From an uncultured Bacteroidota bacterium (lineage in GTDB: Bacteria; Bacteroidota; Bacteroidia; UKL13-3): DNA of 44,751 bases. The notes beneath the pieces are model-generated. The model had not been told where the DNA came from, ran no database searches, and worked only from the letters and a program-made list of their open reading frames with translations. Below are positions 15,397-24,600 of the stretch, piece by piece. The stretch is taken from the NCBI GenBank assembly GCA_903910445.1, contig CAIVZR010000086.1, positions 1 to 44,751 on the forward strand, given 5' to 3'. How positions within the stretch are numbered: position 1 is the stretch's first letter; each line of letters begins with the position of its first letter. A program made the position numbers and the translations under genes.

Positions 15397-18276
15397 CTAT
15401 TTATCGGAGAATTCCAGATTTGTTTCCGTTGTATTCGCACCTTGGGTAAACCGAAGTATATAATTTCCTTTGCTGATATAATAGCTCCCATCTTCGGCTG
15501 GCTTGATAATCACAGGATTTTTGCTTTTAACAGGCAATGGCTTTTGAATACTGAAATTATAGATGGCTGTATTTAAGCCTGCTTCTGCAGTATCTGTCAT
15601 CGATTGAAATACAACCTTCTTTGTTGAATCCAATATTTCAATAGTAACGACTCCTCCTGTCATTGCATAATAACTGAAGGTTACTGATGGACTTGTTTGG
15701 GTTTCATAGGAGTTATTTATTTTACCAAGCCGTTTAGGTAACTGATATTTCTTTTCACTGAACAATTTTAGTGGTGTACCCAAAACCGAGGCATTGAGTT
15801 GTTGTATTAAACTCACATCTCCAATAAAAATACTTCTACCATGTGATCCTACCACCAATTCTTTCTCCCGCTTCTGAATCACCATATCGTGAATCGCTAC
15901 ATTAGGCAAGCTATTATTCCAGCGCATCCAAGAAGTGCCCGAATTCAGGCTAATATAAACACCATAGTCGGTACCTAAATATAATAAATCTTCATTGGCA
16001 GGATCTTCTCTAATTACGTTTACAGGTTCCGATGGTAAATTGCCGGAAATATTTTTCCAGTTAGCACCGTAGTCATCACTCACAAAAACATAGGCATTGA
16101 AATGATCATTCCGATAACCATTCAAAGTAATATATACTCTTGATATTTTATAGCTGGAAGCCACCACACGCGATACCCATAAATTTTGTGGAATGCTTAA
16201 TTGAGTGTATAAATTATTCCCTATTTCTGTCCAGGTACTTCCTGCATTTTGAGTTACTTGTATTTTTCCATCATCACTTCCAGTGTAAATTAAACCAAAT
16301 TGCTTCGGCGATTCATCAATGGTAGTAAGTGTTCCAAAGGCTACATCACCGGGGTGTTTACCCGCTGTTAAATCGCCACTTATGGTTTGCCAAGTTTCGC
16401 CCTTATCCAGGCTTCTGTGTAGTTTATTGCTACCCCAATAAATGATATCTTTACTATTTCTTGAAATAAGAATTGGCGTATTCCAATTCCAACGTAATTT
16501 TTCTTCTCCAATATTTTCAGGAATGCTTAAGTATTTATACTCTCCAGTACTTTTATTGATTCGGAAATAATTTCCAAATTGATAACCTGTGTACACTGTA
16601 TTATTATCACGGGTATCGATCTGCACTTGCATTCCATCACCACCAATCAAAGGTTTGAAATTATAATTGCCTTCTTGGTGCCAGCCACTTCCTTCATCGC
16701 CACCATGCGGACCAGTCCATACGTTATTATCTTGCAAACCTGCATAAACGTTATAGTCCTTGGCATCATCTGTATTTACACTATAGCATTGAGATACGGG
16801 AATACTGTTACATTTTATCCAGTGTGCACCTTCATCATAACTAATATTTACACCCCCATCGTTACCACAAATTAGATGTGATGGATTCGCTGGGTCAATC
16901 CACAAAGCATGAAAGTCGCCGTGCACGTTGTCGCCATCGATATTCTTCCAGGAAGCACCCGCATCCTGGCTTATAAGAATTGGTACTCCAAAAGTGTAGA
17001 TCTTTTTATCATCGGTTGGAGATACAACAACCTGCCCAAAATAATATCCATAGGTATTAAACACACCATCGAGATAGTGTGTATTTTGCTTTTTCCAATG
17101 TTGCCCTCCATCAATACTCTGATAAATCTCAGCTCCAATAACTGGGGTGCGGAATAAAAGCGTGTTTGCATCATCGGTATATGCTACAATATCGCGTACA
17201 GTAATTTTATCATTGCGTACCATTTCTTTTAAAACCCCTGCACTATACTTCTCTGGAAAATCCTTAGAGCTCAAATAATCACTGAGCTTTTTGTCTTCAA
17301 GTTTCAAGAAATCGTCTTTCGTTAATTTTTCTAATTGTTCGGCGGTAAGCTCCTCACTCTTTTGAGTACTTGTATCAATTCTATGATTTTGATTATCAAT
17401 CACACAATAAAGAATCGATGAATTTTGATTAGAAACCGCCACCCCACTTCTGCCAAAGCCATCACCTTCTGGCAATCCATTGATAGCACCTGAGATTTTA
17501 ATCCAGGTATCACCCCCATCATAACTTTTATAGATGCCACTTGTTTTTCCGCTCTCTTCAAAATTCCAAGCTCGGCGCGTGCGATACCACATATTGGCGT
17601 ATAAAGTTCTGTTATTTGTTGGGTCAATTTGTAATTGTACACAACCCGTATTCTCATCAACATACAATGTTTTGATCCAGTTTTTACCTCCATCTTTCGT
17701 CTTGTATACACCACGCTCAGAATTTGGAGTATACAAGTGACCTAAAACCGCCACCCATGCAATATTGGGGTCGGTAGGGTGTAAAATAATTTTACCAATA
17801 TGATGGCTCTCTGGCAGGCCGATATTCTTCCAGGTTTTTCCTGCATCATTACTTTTAAAAACACCTACGCCACTGTATGATGAACGCGATGAATTTACTT
17901 CACCCGTACCAACCCATATTTCGTGAATCTTATTTTCGTTCCAACGCACTGCAATTGCTCCTATCGTCATTACCGCTTCATGATCGAAGATGGGAGTAAA
18001 TGATTGCCCATTATTGTGTGTGTACCACAAACCTCCACTAGCGAATGCAACGTAAAATTCAATACTGTTTACTGGGTTTACAGCAATATCCACTACTCGC
18101 CCGCTCATGATACGAGGACCAATATTTTTGAATGGGATATTATTTACAACAGAAATTCTATTCAACCAATCGCGTTGGTTTACCGCCTTCCATCGATCTT
18201 GAGAAGAAGTTGGGGTGGGTTGTGCAAATACATGCAGTGAAAGAAAAATTAGTAGAGTAGGTAATAATTTGTGCAT
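15397..18276 (-). CDS. secreted VPS10/sortilin-like BNR-repeat protein
   Basis: 959 residues from the ATG at 18276, which gives a normal signal peptide (MHKLLPTLLIFLSLHVFAQ); the longer frame to 18327 adds 17 residues without signal character. It is built of two beta-propeller-like blocks with ten Asp-box motifs of the S-x-D-x-G-x-x-W type, for example SNDAGKTW, TKDGGKNW, SYDGGDTW, SLDKGETW and SDDYGANW. A coiled-coil-like charged insert (about residues 300-360) splits them. No sialidase catalytic set and no T9SS tail were seen, so it may stay in the periplasm or leave by another route. Proteins of this type are often called glycosyl hydrolases, but activity is not supported here. Confidence 0.85.
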   Translation of the reverse strand: MHKLLPTLLIFLSLHVFAQPTPTSSQDRWKAVNQRDWLNRISVVNNIPFKNIGPRIMSGRVVDIAVNPVNSIEFYVAFASGGLWYTHNNGQSFTPIFDHEAVMTIGAIAVRWNENKIHEIWVGTGEVNSSRSSYSGVGVFKSNDAGKTWKNIGLPESHHIGKIILHPTDPNIAWVAVLGHLYTPNSERGVYKTKDGGKNWIKTLYVDENTGCVQLQIDPTNNRTLYANMWYRTRRAWNFEESGKTSGIYKSYDGGDTWIKISGAINGLPEGDGFGRSGVAVSNQNSSILYCVIDNQNHRIDTSTQKSEELTAEQLEKLTKDDFLKLEDKKLSDYLSSKDFPEKYSAGVLKEMVRNDKITVRDIVAYTDDANTLLFRTPVIGAEIYQSIDGGQHWKKQNTHYLDGVFNTYGYYFGQVVVSPTDDKKIYTFGVPILISQDAGASWKNIDGDNVHGDFHALWIDPANPSHLICGNDGGVNISYDEGAHWIKCNSIPVSQCYSVNTDDAKDYNVYAGLQDNNVWTGPHGGDEGSGWHQEGNYNFKPLIGGDGMQVQIDTRDNNTVYTGYQFGNYFRINKSTGEYKYLSIPENIGEEKLRWNWNTPILISRNSKDIIYWGSNKLHRSLDKGETWQTISGDLTAGKHPGDVAFGTLTTIDESPKQFGLIYTGSDDGKIQVTQNAGSTWTEIGNNLYTQLSIPQNLWVSRVVASSYKISRVYITLNGYRNDHFNAYVFVSDDYGANWKNISGNLPSEPVNVIREDPANEDLLYLGTDYGVYISLNSGTSWMRWNNSLPNVAIHDMVIQKREKELVVGSHGRSIFIGDVSLIQQLNASVLGTPLKLFSEKKYQLPKRLGKINNSYETQTSPSVTFSYYAMTGGVVTIEILDSTKKVVFQSMTDTAEAGLNTAIYNFSIQKPLPVKSKNPVIIKPAEDGSYYISKGNYILRFTQGANTTETNLEFSDK

Positions 18277-18390
18277 CGTGATGCAAAGCAAGGAAAAAAG
18301 AGGTTCGCTTGCAAAAAAAATACACACGAAAAATAGATGTAAAATATGGAACTATTAAGGAATCCAAGAGTCATCGCAAAACCTTATTCA

Positions 18391-20646
18391 TTAAGCATTT
18401 ACCCTTCGTACATTGTCCAATCCAGTGACTGTCTTTAATTTATCCATCAATCCCTCCAGATGGGATACGTCGGTGATATAGAGGTTTATTTTCCCTTCAA
18501 ACACGCCTTCCTTACTTTCGAAAGAAATGGATTGCATATTTACTTTTAGTTCTTTACTAATCACATTGGTGATACTACTTACCAATCCAACACTATCAAT
18601 ACCCGAAACTGAAATACTTGCCAAGAAGTCCTTTTTCTTTTCATCAGAGGCCCATCTTGCTTTCATTACTCGATAGCCATATTGACTAAATAACGATGTT
18701 GCATTAGGGCAATCGGTACGATGTATTTTAATTCCTTCTCCAATAGTTACAAATCCAAATACATTATCTCCAGGTATCGGAGTACAGCATTTTGCAAAGG
18801 TATAATCGAGCTCCAAATCTTCTCCAAGAATAATGGTATCCTTATTATTTACTTTAGTTCGTTTATAGTCTTGTTGAATCTTAACCTTTGATTCATCATT
18901 GGTTTTATTATCAGATTTTCTTTTGACAATATCATCCTGAATTTTCTTTAGGTCGATTTTCTCTTTTACAATTTTACCTGTTGCAATATCATAGTATAAA
19001 TCGAGCGGACTATGAAGTCGATAATAGTTTACCAATTCATCTAGCTTTTGAGCATTGAAAGGAATTTCAGCAGAAGCAAATTTTTTCTGAAGGATTTCCT
19101 TACCAATATCGGCCACCACTTTTTTCTCTTCTCTCAATGCCTCTCTAATTCGTTGGCGTGCCTTACTGGTTACCACAAACCTAAGCCAATCTTCATTGGG
19201 GCGTTGGGTTTGAGAGGTGATAATCTCAACACGATCGCCACTCTTCAGCTTGTGACTTAAGGGCAACATCTTACCATTTACTTTGGCTCCCAAGCATTTG
19301 CTTCCAACATCGGTATGAATTTCAAAAGCATAATCGAGCGCTGTGGCTCCCAATGGTAATTTTTTCAAATCACCTTTGGGTGTGAACACAAAAATTTCTT
19401 CCGTATATAAATTCAATCGAAAGTCTTCCAAAAATTCGAGTGCCGTACCTTTTGATCCTTCTAAGCCATCGCGAACTTTACGCAGCCATTCATCAATGGA
19501 GGAATCTTTAATGTTTTGCTTTTGCTTCTCTGCTGGCAACTCCGTGCCTTCTTTATACTTCCAGTGTGCGGCATACCCTTTCTCGGCGATTTCATCCATG
19601 CGAACACTGCGAATTTGCACTTCTACATATCTACCATTAGGGCCTATAAAAGTATTATGTATTGATTCATAACCATTTTCTTTCGGGTTAGAAATCCAGT
19701 CTTTGAATCGATTTGGAACGGGTGTATATATTTCAGTGATTGCTCCATAAACCAACCAGCAATCGTTTTTTTCGGTTTCAACTGGGGATTCGAGGATGAT
19801 ACGAATTGCAAAAATATCATAGAGGTCTTCAAACTGCATTGAATTCTTTTCCATTTTTGTATAGATGGAAGAGATGGATTTTGCACGCCCTTTGATTTCA
19901 AATTTTATTCCTGACGCTTCAAGCTTTTTCTCAAGTGGTGAGATAAACTGATTGATATACCGGCTGCGTTGCGTTTTTGTGGCAGCAAGTTTATCAGCAA
20001 GGTTGCGGTATTCGAGCGGGTGAAGATATCTTAGTGCTAAATCTTCAAGCTCTGTTTTAATATTATATAGCCCCAAACGATGCGCTAGTGGGGCAAAAAT
20101 GTATTGGGTTTCGGAAGAAATTTTTAGCTGCGTATTTGAACTCATGCTATCGAGCGTACGCATATTATGCAGTCGATCGGCGAGCTTGATTAATATTACA
20201 CGAATATCATCATTGAGTGTAAGCAGCATCTTCTTAAAATTCTCTGCTTGAATACTTCCATGCTGGTCAACAAGGTTGGATATTTTAGTCAAACCATCGA
20301 TGATACGTGCTGTTTGTTCATCGAAATTTTGTTTGATAAAATCGAGGGAAACTTCTGTGTCTTCCACCACGTCGTGCATTAGGGCACAGGCAATACTGGT
20401 GGCGCCCAATCCAATGTCTTCGGCAACAATTTGCGCAACGGCTAATGGGTGAAATATATAGGGTTCTCCGCTCTTTCGTCGAACGTCCTTATGTGCATTA
20501 ACTGCAATATTAAATGCCTTACTAATTTTGTCGCGATCCGACTTGCTAAGATTGTTCTTATTGGCGGTACGCAATAAGGTTCGGTATCGCCTAATTAGTT
20601 CTTGTTTTTCCTTCTCGGCTTGCTCTGTGTTGTTCGTTTGCGTCAT
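18391..20646 (-). CDS. bifunctional (p)ppGpp synthetase/hydrolase (RelA/SpoT)
   Basis: 751 residues, full RSH length. HD hydrolase domain (about 40-190) with FHPLAVAQIVAED and the catalytic ALMHDVVEDTE; synthetase domain (about 230-360) with GRAKSISSIYTKMEK, DLYDIFAIRII, NPKENGYESIHNTFIGP and EKGYAAHWKYKE; TGS domain (about 410-470) with VFTPKGDLKKLPLGATALD; a zinc-finger/helical region with CCTPIPGD; and a C-terminal ACT domain. Both active sites keep their key residues, so synthesis and hydrolysis are both expected. It is the stringent-response alarmone enzyme. No clear TAnnTTTG box was found upstream. Confidence 0.97.
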   Translation of the reverse strand: MTQTNNTEQAEKEKQELIRRYRTLLRTANKNNLSKSDRDKISKAFNIAVNAHKDVRRKSGEPYIFHPLAVAQIVAEDIGLGATSIACALMHDVVEDTEVSLDFIKQNFDEQTARIIDGLTKISNLVDQHGSIQAENFKKMLLTLNDDIRVILIKLADRLHNMRTLDSMSSNTQLKISSETQYIFAPLAHRLGLYNIKTELEDLALRYLHPLEYRNLADKLAATKTQRSRYINQFISPLEKKLEASGIKFEIKGRAKSISSIYTKMEKNSMQFEDLYDIFAIRIILESPVETEKNDCWLVYGAITEIYTPVPNRFKDWISNPKENGYESIHNTFIGPNGRYVEVQIRSVRMDEIAEKGYAAHWKYKEGTELPAEKQKQNIKDSSIDEWLRKVRDGLEGSKGTALEFLEDFRLNLYTEEIFVFTPKGDLKKLPLGATALDYAFEIHTDVGSKCLGAKVNGKMLPLSHKLKSGDRVEIITSQTQRPNEDWLRFVVTSKARQRIREALREEKKVVADIGKEILQKKFASAEIPFNAQKLDELVNYYRLHSPLDLYYDIATGKIVKEKIDLKKIQDDIVKRKSDNKTNDESKVKIQQDYKRTKVNNKDTIILGEDLELDYTFAKCCTPIPGDNVFGFVTIGEGIKIHRTDCPNATSLFSQYGYRVMKARWASDEKKKDFLASISVSGIDSVGLVSSITNVISKELKVNMQSISFESKEGVFEGKINLYITDVSHLEGLMDKLKTVTGLDNVRRVNA

Positions 20647-20806
20647 CGATATCTCTTTATGAAACAGCTGAAATTACTATGCAATATAATGAAAATATGA
20701 ATATCGCCTCAAATAGGTTATACCAAAACCATTTAAGATTTAAACAAAATGGCTAAACCCTTTTATTCATGGGCTTTCTAAAAGAAACCAAAATATTCAT
20801 TGCTTG

Positions 20807-20823
20807 CCAAGAATCAATCTTGG
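20807..20823. promoter_or_regulatory. inverted repeat in the divergent RSH/Nfu intergenic region
   Basis: CCAAGA (20807-20812) and TCTTGG (20818-20823) around a 5-base centre. A longer alternative pairing exists, AAACCAA (20785-20791) with TTGGTTT (20820-20826). Possible operator or overlapping RNA stems; weak evidence. Confidence 0.25.
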
Positions 20824-20893
20824 TTTCAATAGTTCCAATTTTAATGTCCAAAGCGATTATTTAGCCAAATTCCTTATTTAGAATTATTTTAAT

Positions 20894-20901
20894 TAACTTT
20901 G
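20894..20901 (+). promoter_or_regulatory. -7 promoter box for the Nfu-type gene
   Basis: TAACTTTG fits TAnnTTTG. It overlaps the longest possible reading-frame start (20899), which rules that start out and supports the ATG at 20923. Confidence 0.6.
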
Positions 20902-20922
20902 TGGCCAATTAAAAAATACACC

Positions 20923-21501
20923 ATGGAAACCACCGATCTGAAAAATATGATCACCATATATAGTGAAGCGACTCCCAATCCGGATACGATGAAGTTTGTA
21001 CTGAATCGTTTATTATTACCCAATGATACCGCGGATTTTCCAGATGCAGCTTCAGCATCTGATTCACCATTAGCAAGCGAATTATTCAATAATTTCGACT
21101 ATGTACGTGGTGTGTTCATCATGAACAACTTCGTAACGATAACCAAGGTGGACCATGCCGATTGGTACGAGTTGATTCCTGCGATGAAGGAATTTATCAA
21201 GAAATACGTGGAAGATGAAAAAGCCATCATCAATGTTAGAGTTGACGGATTAACAGAAGAAGAAGACACAGAGGTAGTTAGAAAAATTAAAGAACTACTT
21301 GATACCCATGTAAAACCAGCTGTTGAAATGGACGGTGGCGCGATTAGTTTTAAATCATTCGATCATGGTATCGTTACCGTTTCATTGAAAGGATCATGCA
21401 GTGGTTGTCCTTCATCTACCATTACCTTAAAAGCTGGTATTGAAGGCTTATTAAAGCGAATGGTACCTGAAGTTAGCGAGGTCATCGCTGACGCCGACTA
21501 A
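20923..21501 (+). CDS. NifU/Nfu-type Fe-S cluster scaffold protein
   Basis: 192 residues from the ATG at 20923. N-terminal Nfu_N domain (SEATPNPDTMKFVLNR, about residues 13-100) and C-terminal NifU domain with the cluster-binding C-x2-C in GSCSGCPSSTITLK. This Nfu architecture carries 4Fe-4S clusters to apo-proteins such as radical SAM enzymes (hemW in this window is one such enzyme). The promoter box at 20894 lies within the longer frame, so the start is internal to it. A strong terminator follows. Confidence 0.95.
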   Translation: METTDLKNMITIYSEATPNPDTMKFVLNRLLLPNDTADFPDAASASDSPLASELFNNFDYVRGVFIMNNFVTITKVDHADWYELIPAMKEFIKKYVEDEKAIINVRVDGLTEEEDTEVVRKIKELLDTHVKPAVEMDGGAISFKSFDHGIVTVSLKGSCSGCPSSTITLKAGIEGLLKRMVPEVSEVIADAD

Positions 21502-21524
21502 AAAATTCATTGATTATAAATTAT

Positions 21525-21568
21525 AAAAGATCGTCTCTCTAATTGAATTAGAGAGACGATCTTTTTTT
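21525..21568 (+). terminator. strong terminator after the Nfu-type gene
   Basis: A near-perfect long hairpin: 21525-21544 pairs with 21546-21565 (core GATCGTCTCTCT/AGAGAGACGATC), then a T run on the plus strand to 21568. Confidence 0.95.
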
Positions 21569-21652
21569 CAACTCCTTTTTTTGGAATCTTTCTAGATTAG
21601 CAATTTTCATCTGAAATGAACTAGATTTAAGGAGCCCGTATGTCAAAATTTC

Positions 21653-21660
21653 TAACTTTG
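21653..21660 (+). promoter_or_regulatory. -7 promoter box for the 1833-residue adhesin-like gene
   Basis: TAACTTTG fits TAnnTTTG and ends 35 bases before the ATG at 21696. Confidence 0.55.
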
Positions 21661-21695
21661 CTTTCGACAATAAACAAACTCTAACCAATTTATCA

Positions 21696-24600
21696 ATGAA
21701 AAAAGTTTTATTTCTTCTAATACTATTCTTCTCCATTTCATTTGCACAGGGTCAGCAAACATCTACTCGTGGCAAAGAGTTTTGGATGACTTTTATGGAG
21801 AATGTAGCCACTAATCCCGTTACCTTATCTATTCATTTTAGTGCATTTCAAGCATCAGTAGTAACCATTACAAATCCGAACACTACGTTTACTCAAACTT
21901 ATAATGTAGCAGCGAACACTTTGGTATCAGTAACCTTACCCAATGCACAATGCCTTAATACGGGCTCGGGAACAATCGCCAATTTGGTATTGAAGATTAC
22001 TGCAACCACCGAAATTACAATGTTTGCTCTGGATTATAGTCCTTATACCACCGATGGTTCGGTGATATTACCTGTAGGGGCATTAGGGGTTAATTATAGG
22101 GTAATTTCATATAAAGGCGTTTCTGGATATCCTTCCGAATTTTGTGTTGTTGCAACTCGTGATACCACTTTGGTTAAAATAACACCTACTTGTAACACCC
22201 TTGATGGCAAAGTAAAGAACGTACCCTACTTTGTAACCTTAAACAAAGGTCAGTCATACCAAGTGCAATCGAACACCGATTCGTCACTTACAGGCTCCAA
22301 AGTAGAAGTTCAAAATTGCAAGCCGGTAGCCGTTTTCGGAGGAAGTGTTTGCAGTAATGTTCCAACTACATGTCAATATTGTGATCATCTCTACGAACAA
22401 CTTTATCCTATCAATATGTGGGGTAAGGAGTATGTAGTGGTGCCAACAGCTACCCGTAATTTCGATCGATTGATGGTATTAACTGATCAGGCCAATACAC
22501 AGGTAACAATCAATGGGGTCACTACAAGCATCCCTATTGCTGGAAGTAGTATAGAATCGGATATCAATACACCTAGATATATCTCAGCTAATAAACCAAT
22601 ATGTGTAGCTTTATTTGCAGAAGGGCAAGTATGCGCTGGTGGAAATGGCGATCCCATGATGATGTGGGTTACTCCCTTAGAACAAGGCATTGATAGTATC
22701 ATCTTCGTAGCACAAAACTCATCCGTAATTGATAGCCATTATGTAAATATTGTAGCAAAAACTTCAGCATTGGGAACTATAAAATTGAATGGAACCAGTA
22801 TAGGCGGGTCCTTCAGCACCGTACCTGCCAATACCAATTATGCATATTTGAAGAAAAAAATTAATGCAGGAACGAATACCATCACCTCCGATTCGGATTT
22901 TACAGCATATGCCTATGGTTATGGTAATTTCGAATCGTATGGGTACAATGTAGGCTCATCTACGCGCGACTTAAACCGCTTTTTCACTGTGAATGGCGTT
23001 ATAAGTGACAATTATAGTTTTCCGAATAAAGCAATGAAATTTTGTAAGACCACAACACTTACATTTAATGGAAATTCGGGAAGCTATACCCCTATTTTTT
23101 GGCACTGGAAATTCAATAACGATACCGCCACTACACAAAATGTTACGAAAACTTTTGCAGATACTGGCTTAGTAAAAGTGCTTATGATCACCGCTTGGGT
23201 AGGCACCAACCTATGCTCACCCAATGATACAACACTGGATACAGCAACAATGTATATTAGAATAATTGGTCCAGTAATTAATATTCTAACTCCTGATACT
23301 GCGGTATGCCAAGGTAGTTCGTTTCGCGTGCGGGTGTCGTATACTGGTGATACCATCGTAAGCTGGAATTCGAATCCAGCCCTGAGTTGCACTCAATGTT
23401 TTACACCCATTATTACACCAACAACCAGTGGATGGTATAAAGCTAATATTGGAGGTAGTTTGGCAGGATGCATTTTCTCCGATTCCATTTACGTGCGCAT
23501 TTTAGATAGTATTCAAGTAGGTACAGTGAATGATACCCTGGCTTGTAAAGGGAGTACGATTCGAGTTCGAGCGCGTCTACTCAATAAAGACACCGCGGCT
23601 TCCTATATCTACAAATTGTACGCTAACAATGTTTTTATTCGACAGGATACTGCCGCCTACTTCGATGTGCTTGCTGATACTATTAGGACTTATATTATAA
23701 AAATTAATAATGGTTGCTATGATGCTCCATCACCGGCAGTAACGGTATTTGTAAGAAATCCATTGCATGTATTATTTACCGATTCAATGCTTATCTGCAA
23801 CAATCTGAACAATAGTTTTAGTTTCAAGCTAAGTGGTGGAGATAGTTCTTATACTGCCTATTTATTGCAGAACAATATTAAAGTTGATTCTATTCTAAAT
23901 GCAGTTCCTAATACCAATTACAATTTCAATTTTACGCCCACCCCTTTAAATAGTTATCGTATTGTTTTAAAGGATGGGTGTACCGCCCTAAACGATACCG
24001 TCAATCTTTATTTCAAATACCGACTTCCATTAAGTTCGACACATACAAGTGATACTACGGTATGTAAATCAATATTCAATTTACATATCACGCCTTATGG
24101 TGGTGATAGCACCTATACATTGTACCTATTAAAGAATTTTATTCCTTCCGATTCGGTTCTAAATGCAGCTTATGGAAATGCGTATTACTTTAGCATCAAC
24201 CCAACCATAAGTAGCGCTTATCAGTTGATTGTAAAAGATGGATGTACCATAATTAATGACACACAAACTGTGAATGTCAATGTGCGCAATGCTTTGTTGA
24301 TAAATGCAAATTACAATGCAACCATCTGCCGTGGGCAATCTATCAATATTCAGGCAATACCCCGTGGAGGCGACAGCACTTATTCCATTTATTTACTAGA
24401 TAATAATTTGGTAATTGATAGTGTGAAAAATGCAGTCATTAATGGTAATTATAACTTCACAAAATTACCATCACTTACTTCAAGTTATAAATTAGTACTA
24501 AGCGATGGATGTACGCTGTTAAATGATACCCTCGCTGTTCCTTTCAACTTCCGTAATGCTTTGGGTTTCATACATACTCCCGATACCACAGTTTGTATAG

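Noticed and set aside
18276-18327. Longer start for the VPS10/BNR gene
   Set aside because: It places 17 residues before a standard signal peptide starting at the ATG at 18276.
20899-21501. Longest frame for the Nfu-type gene starting at 20899
   Set aside because: The -7 box TAACTTTG (20894-20901) overlaps this start; the Nfu_N domain begins after the ATG at 20923.
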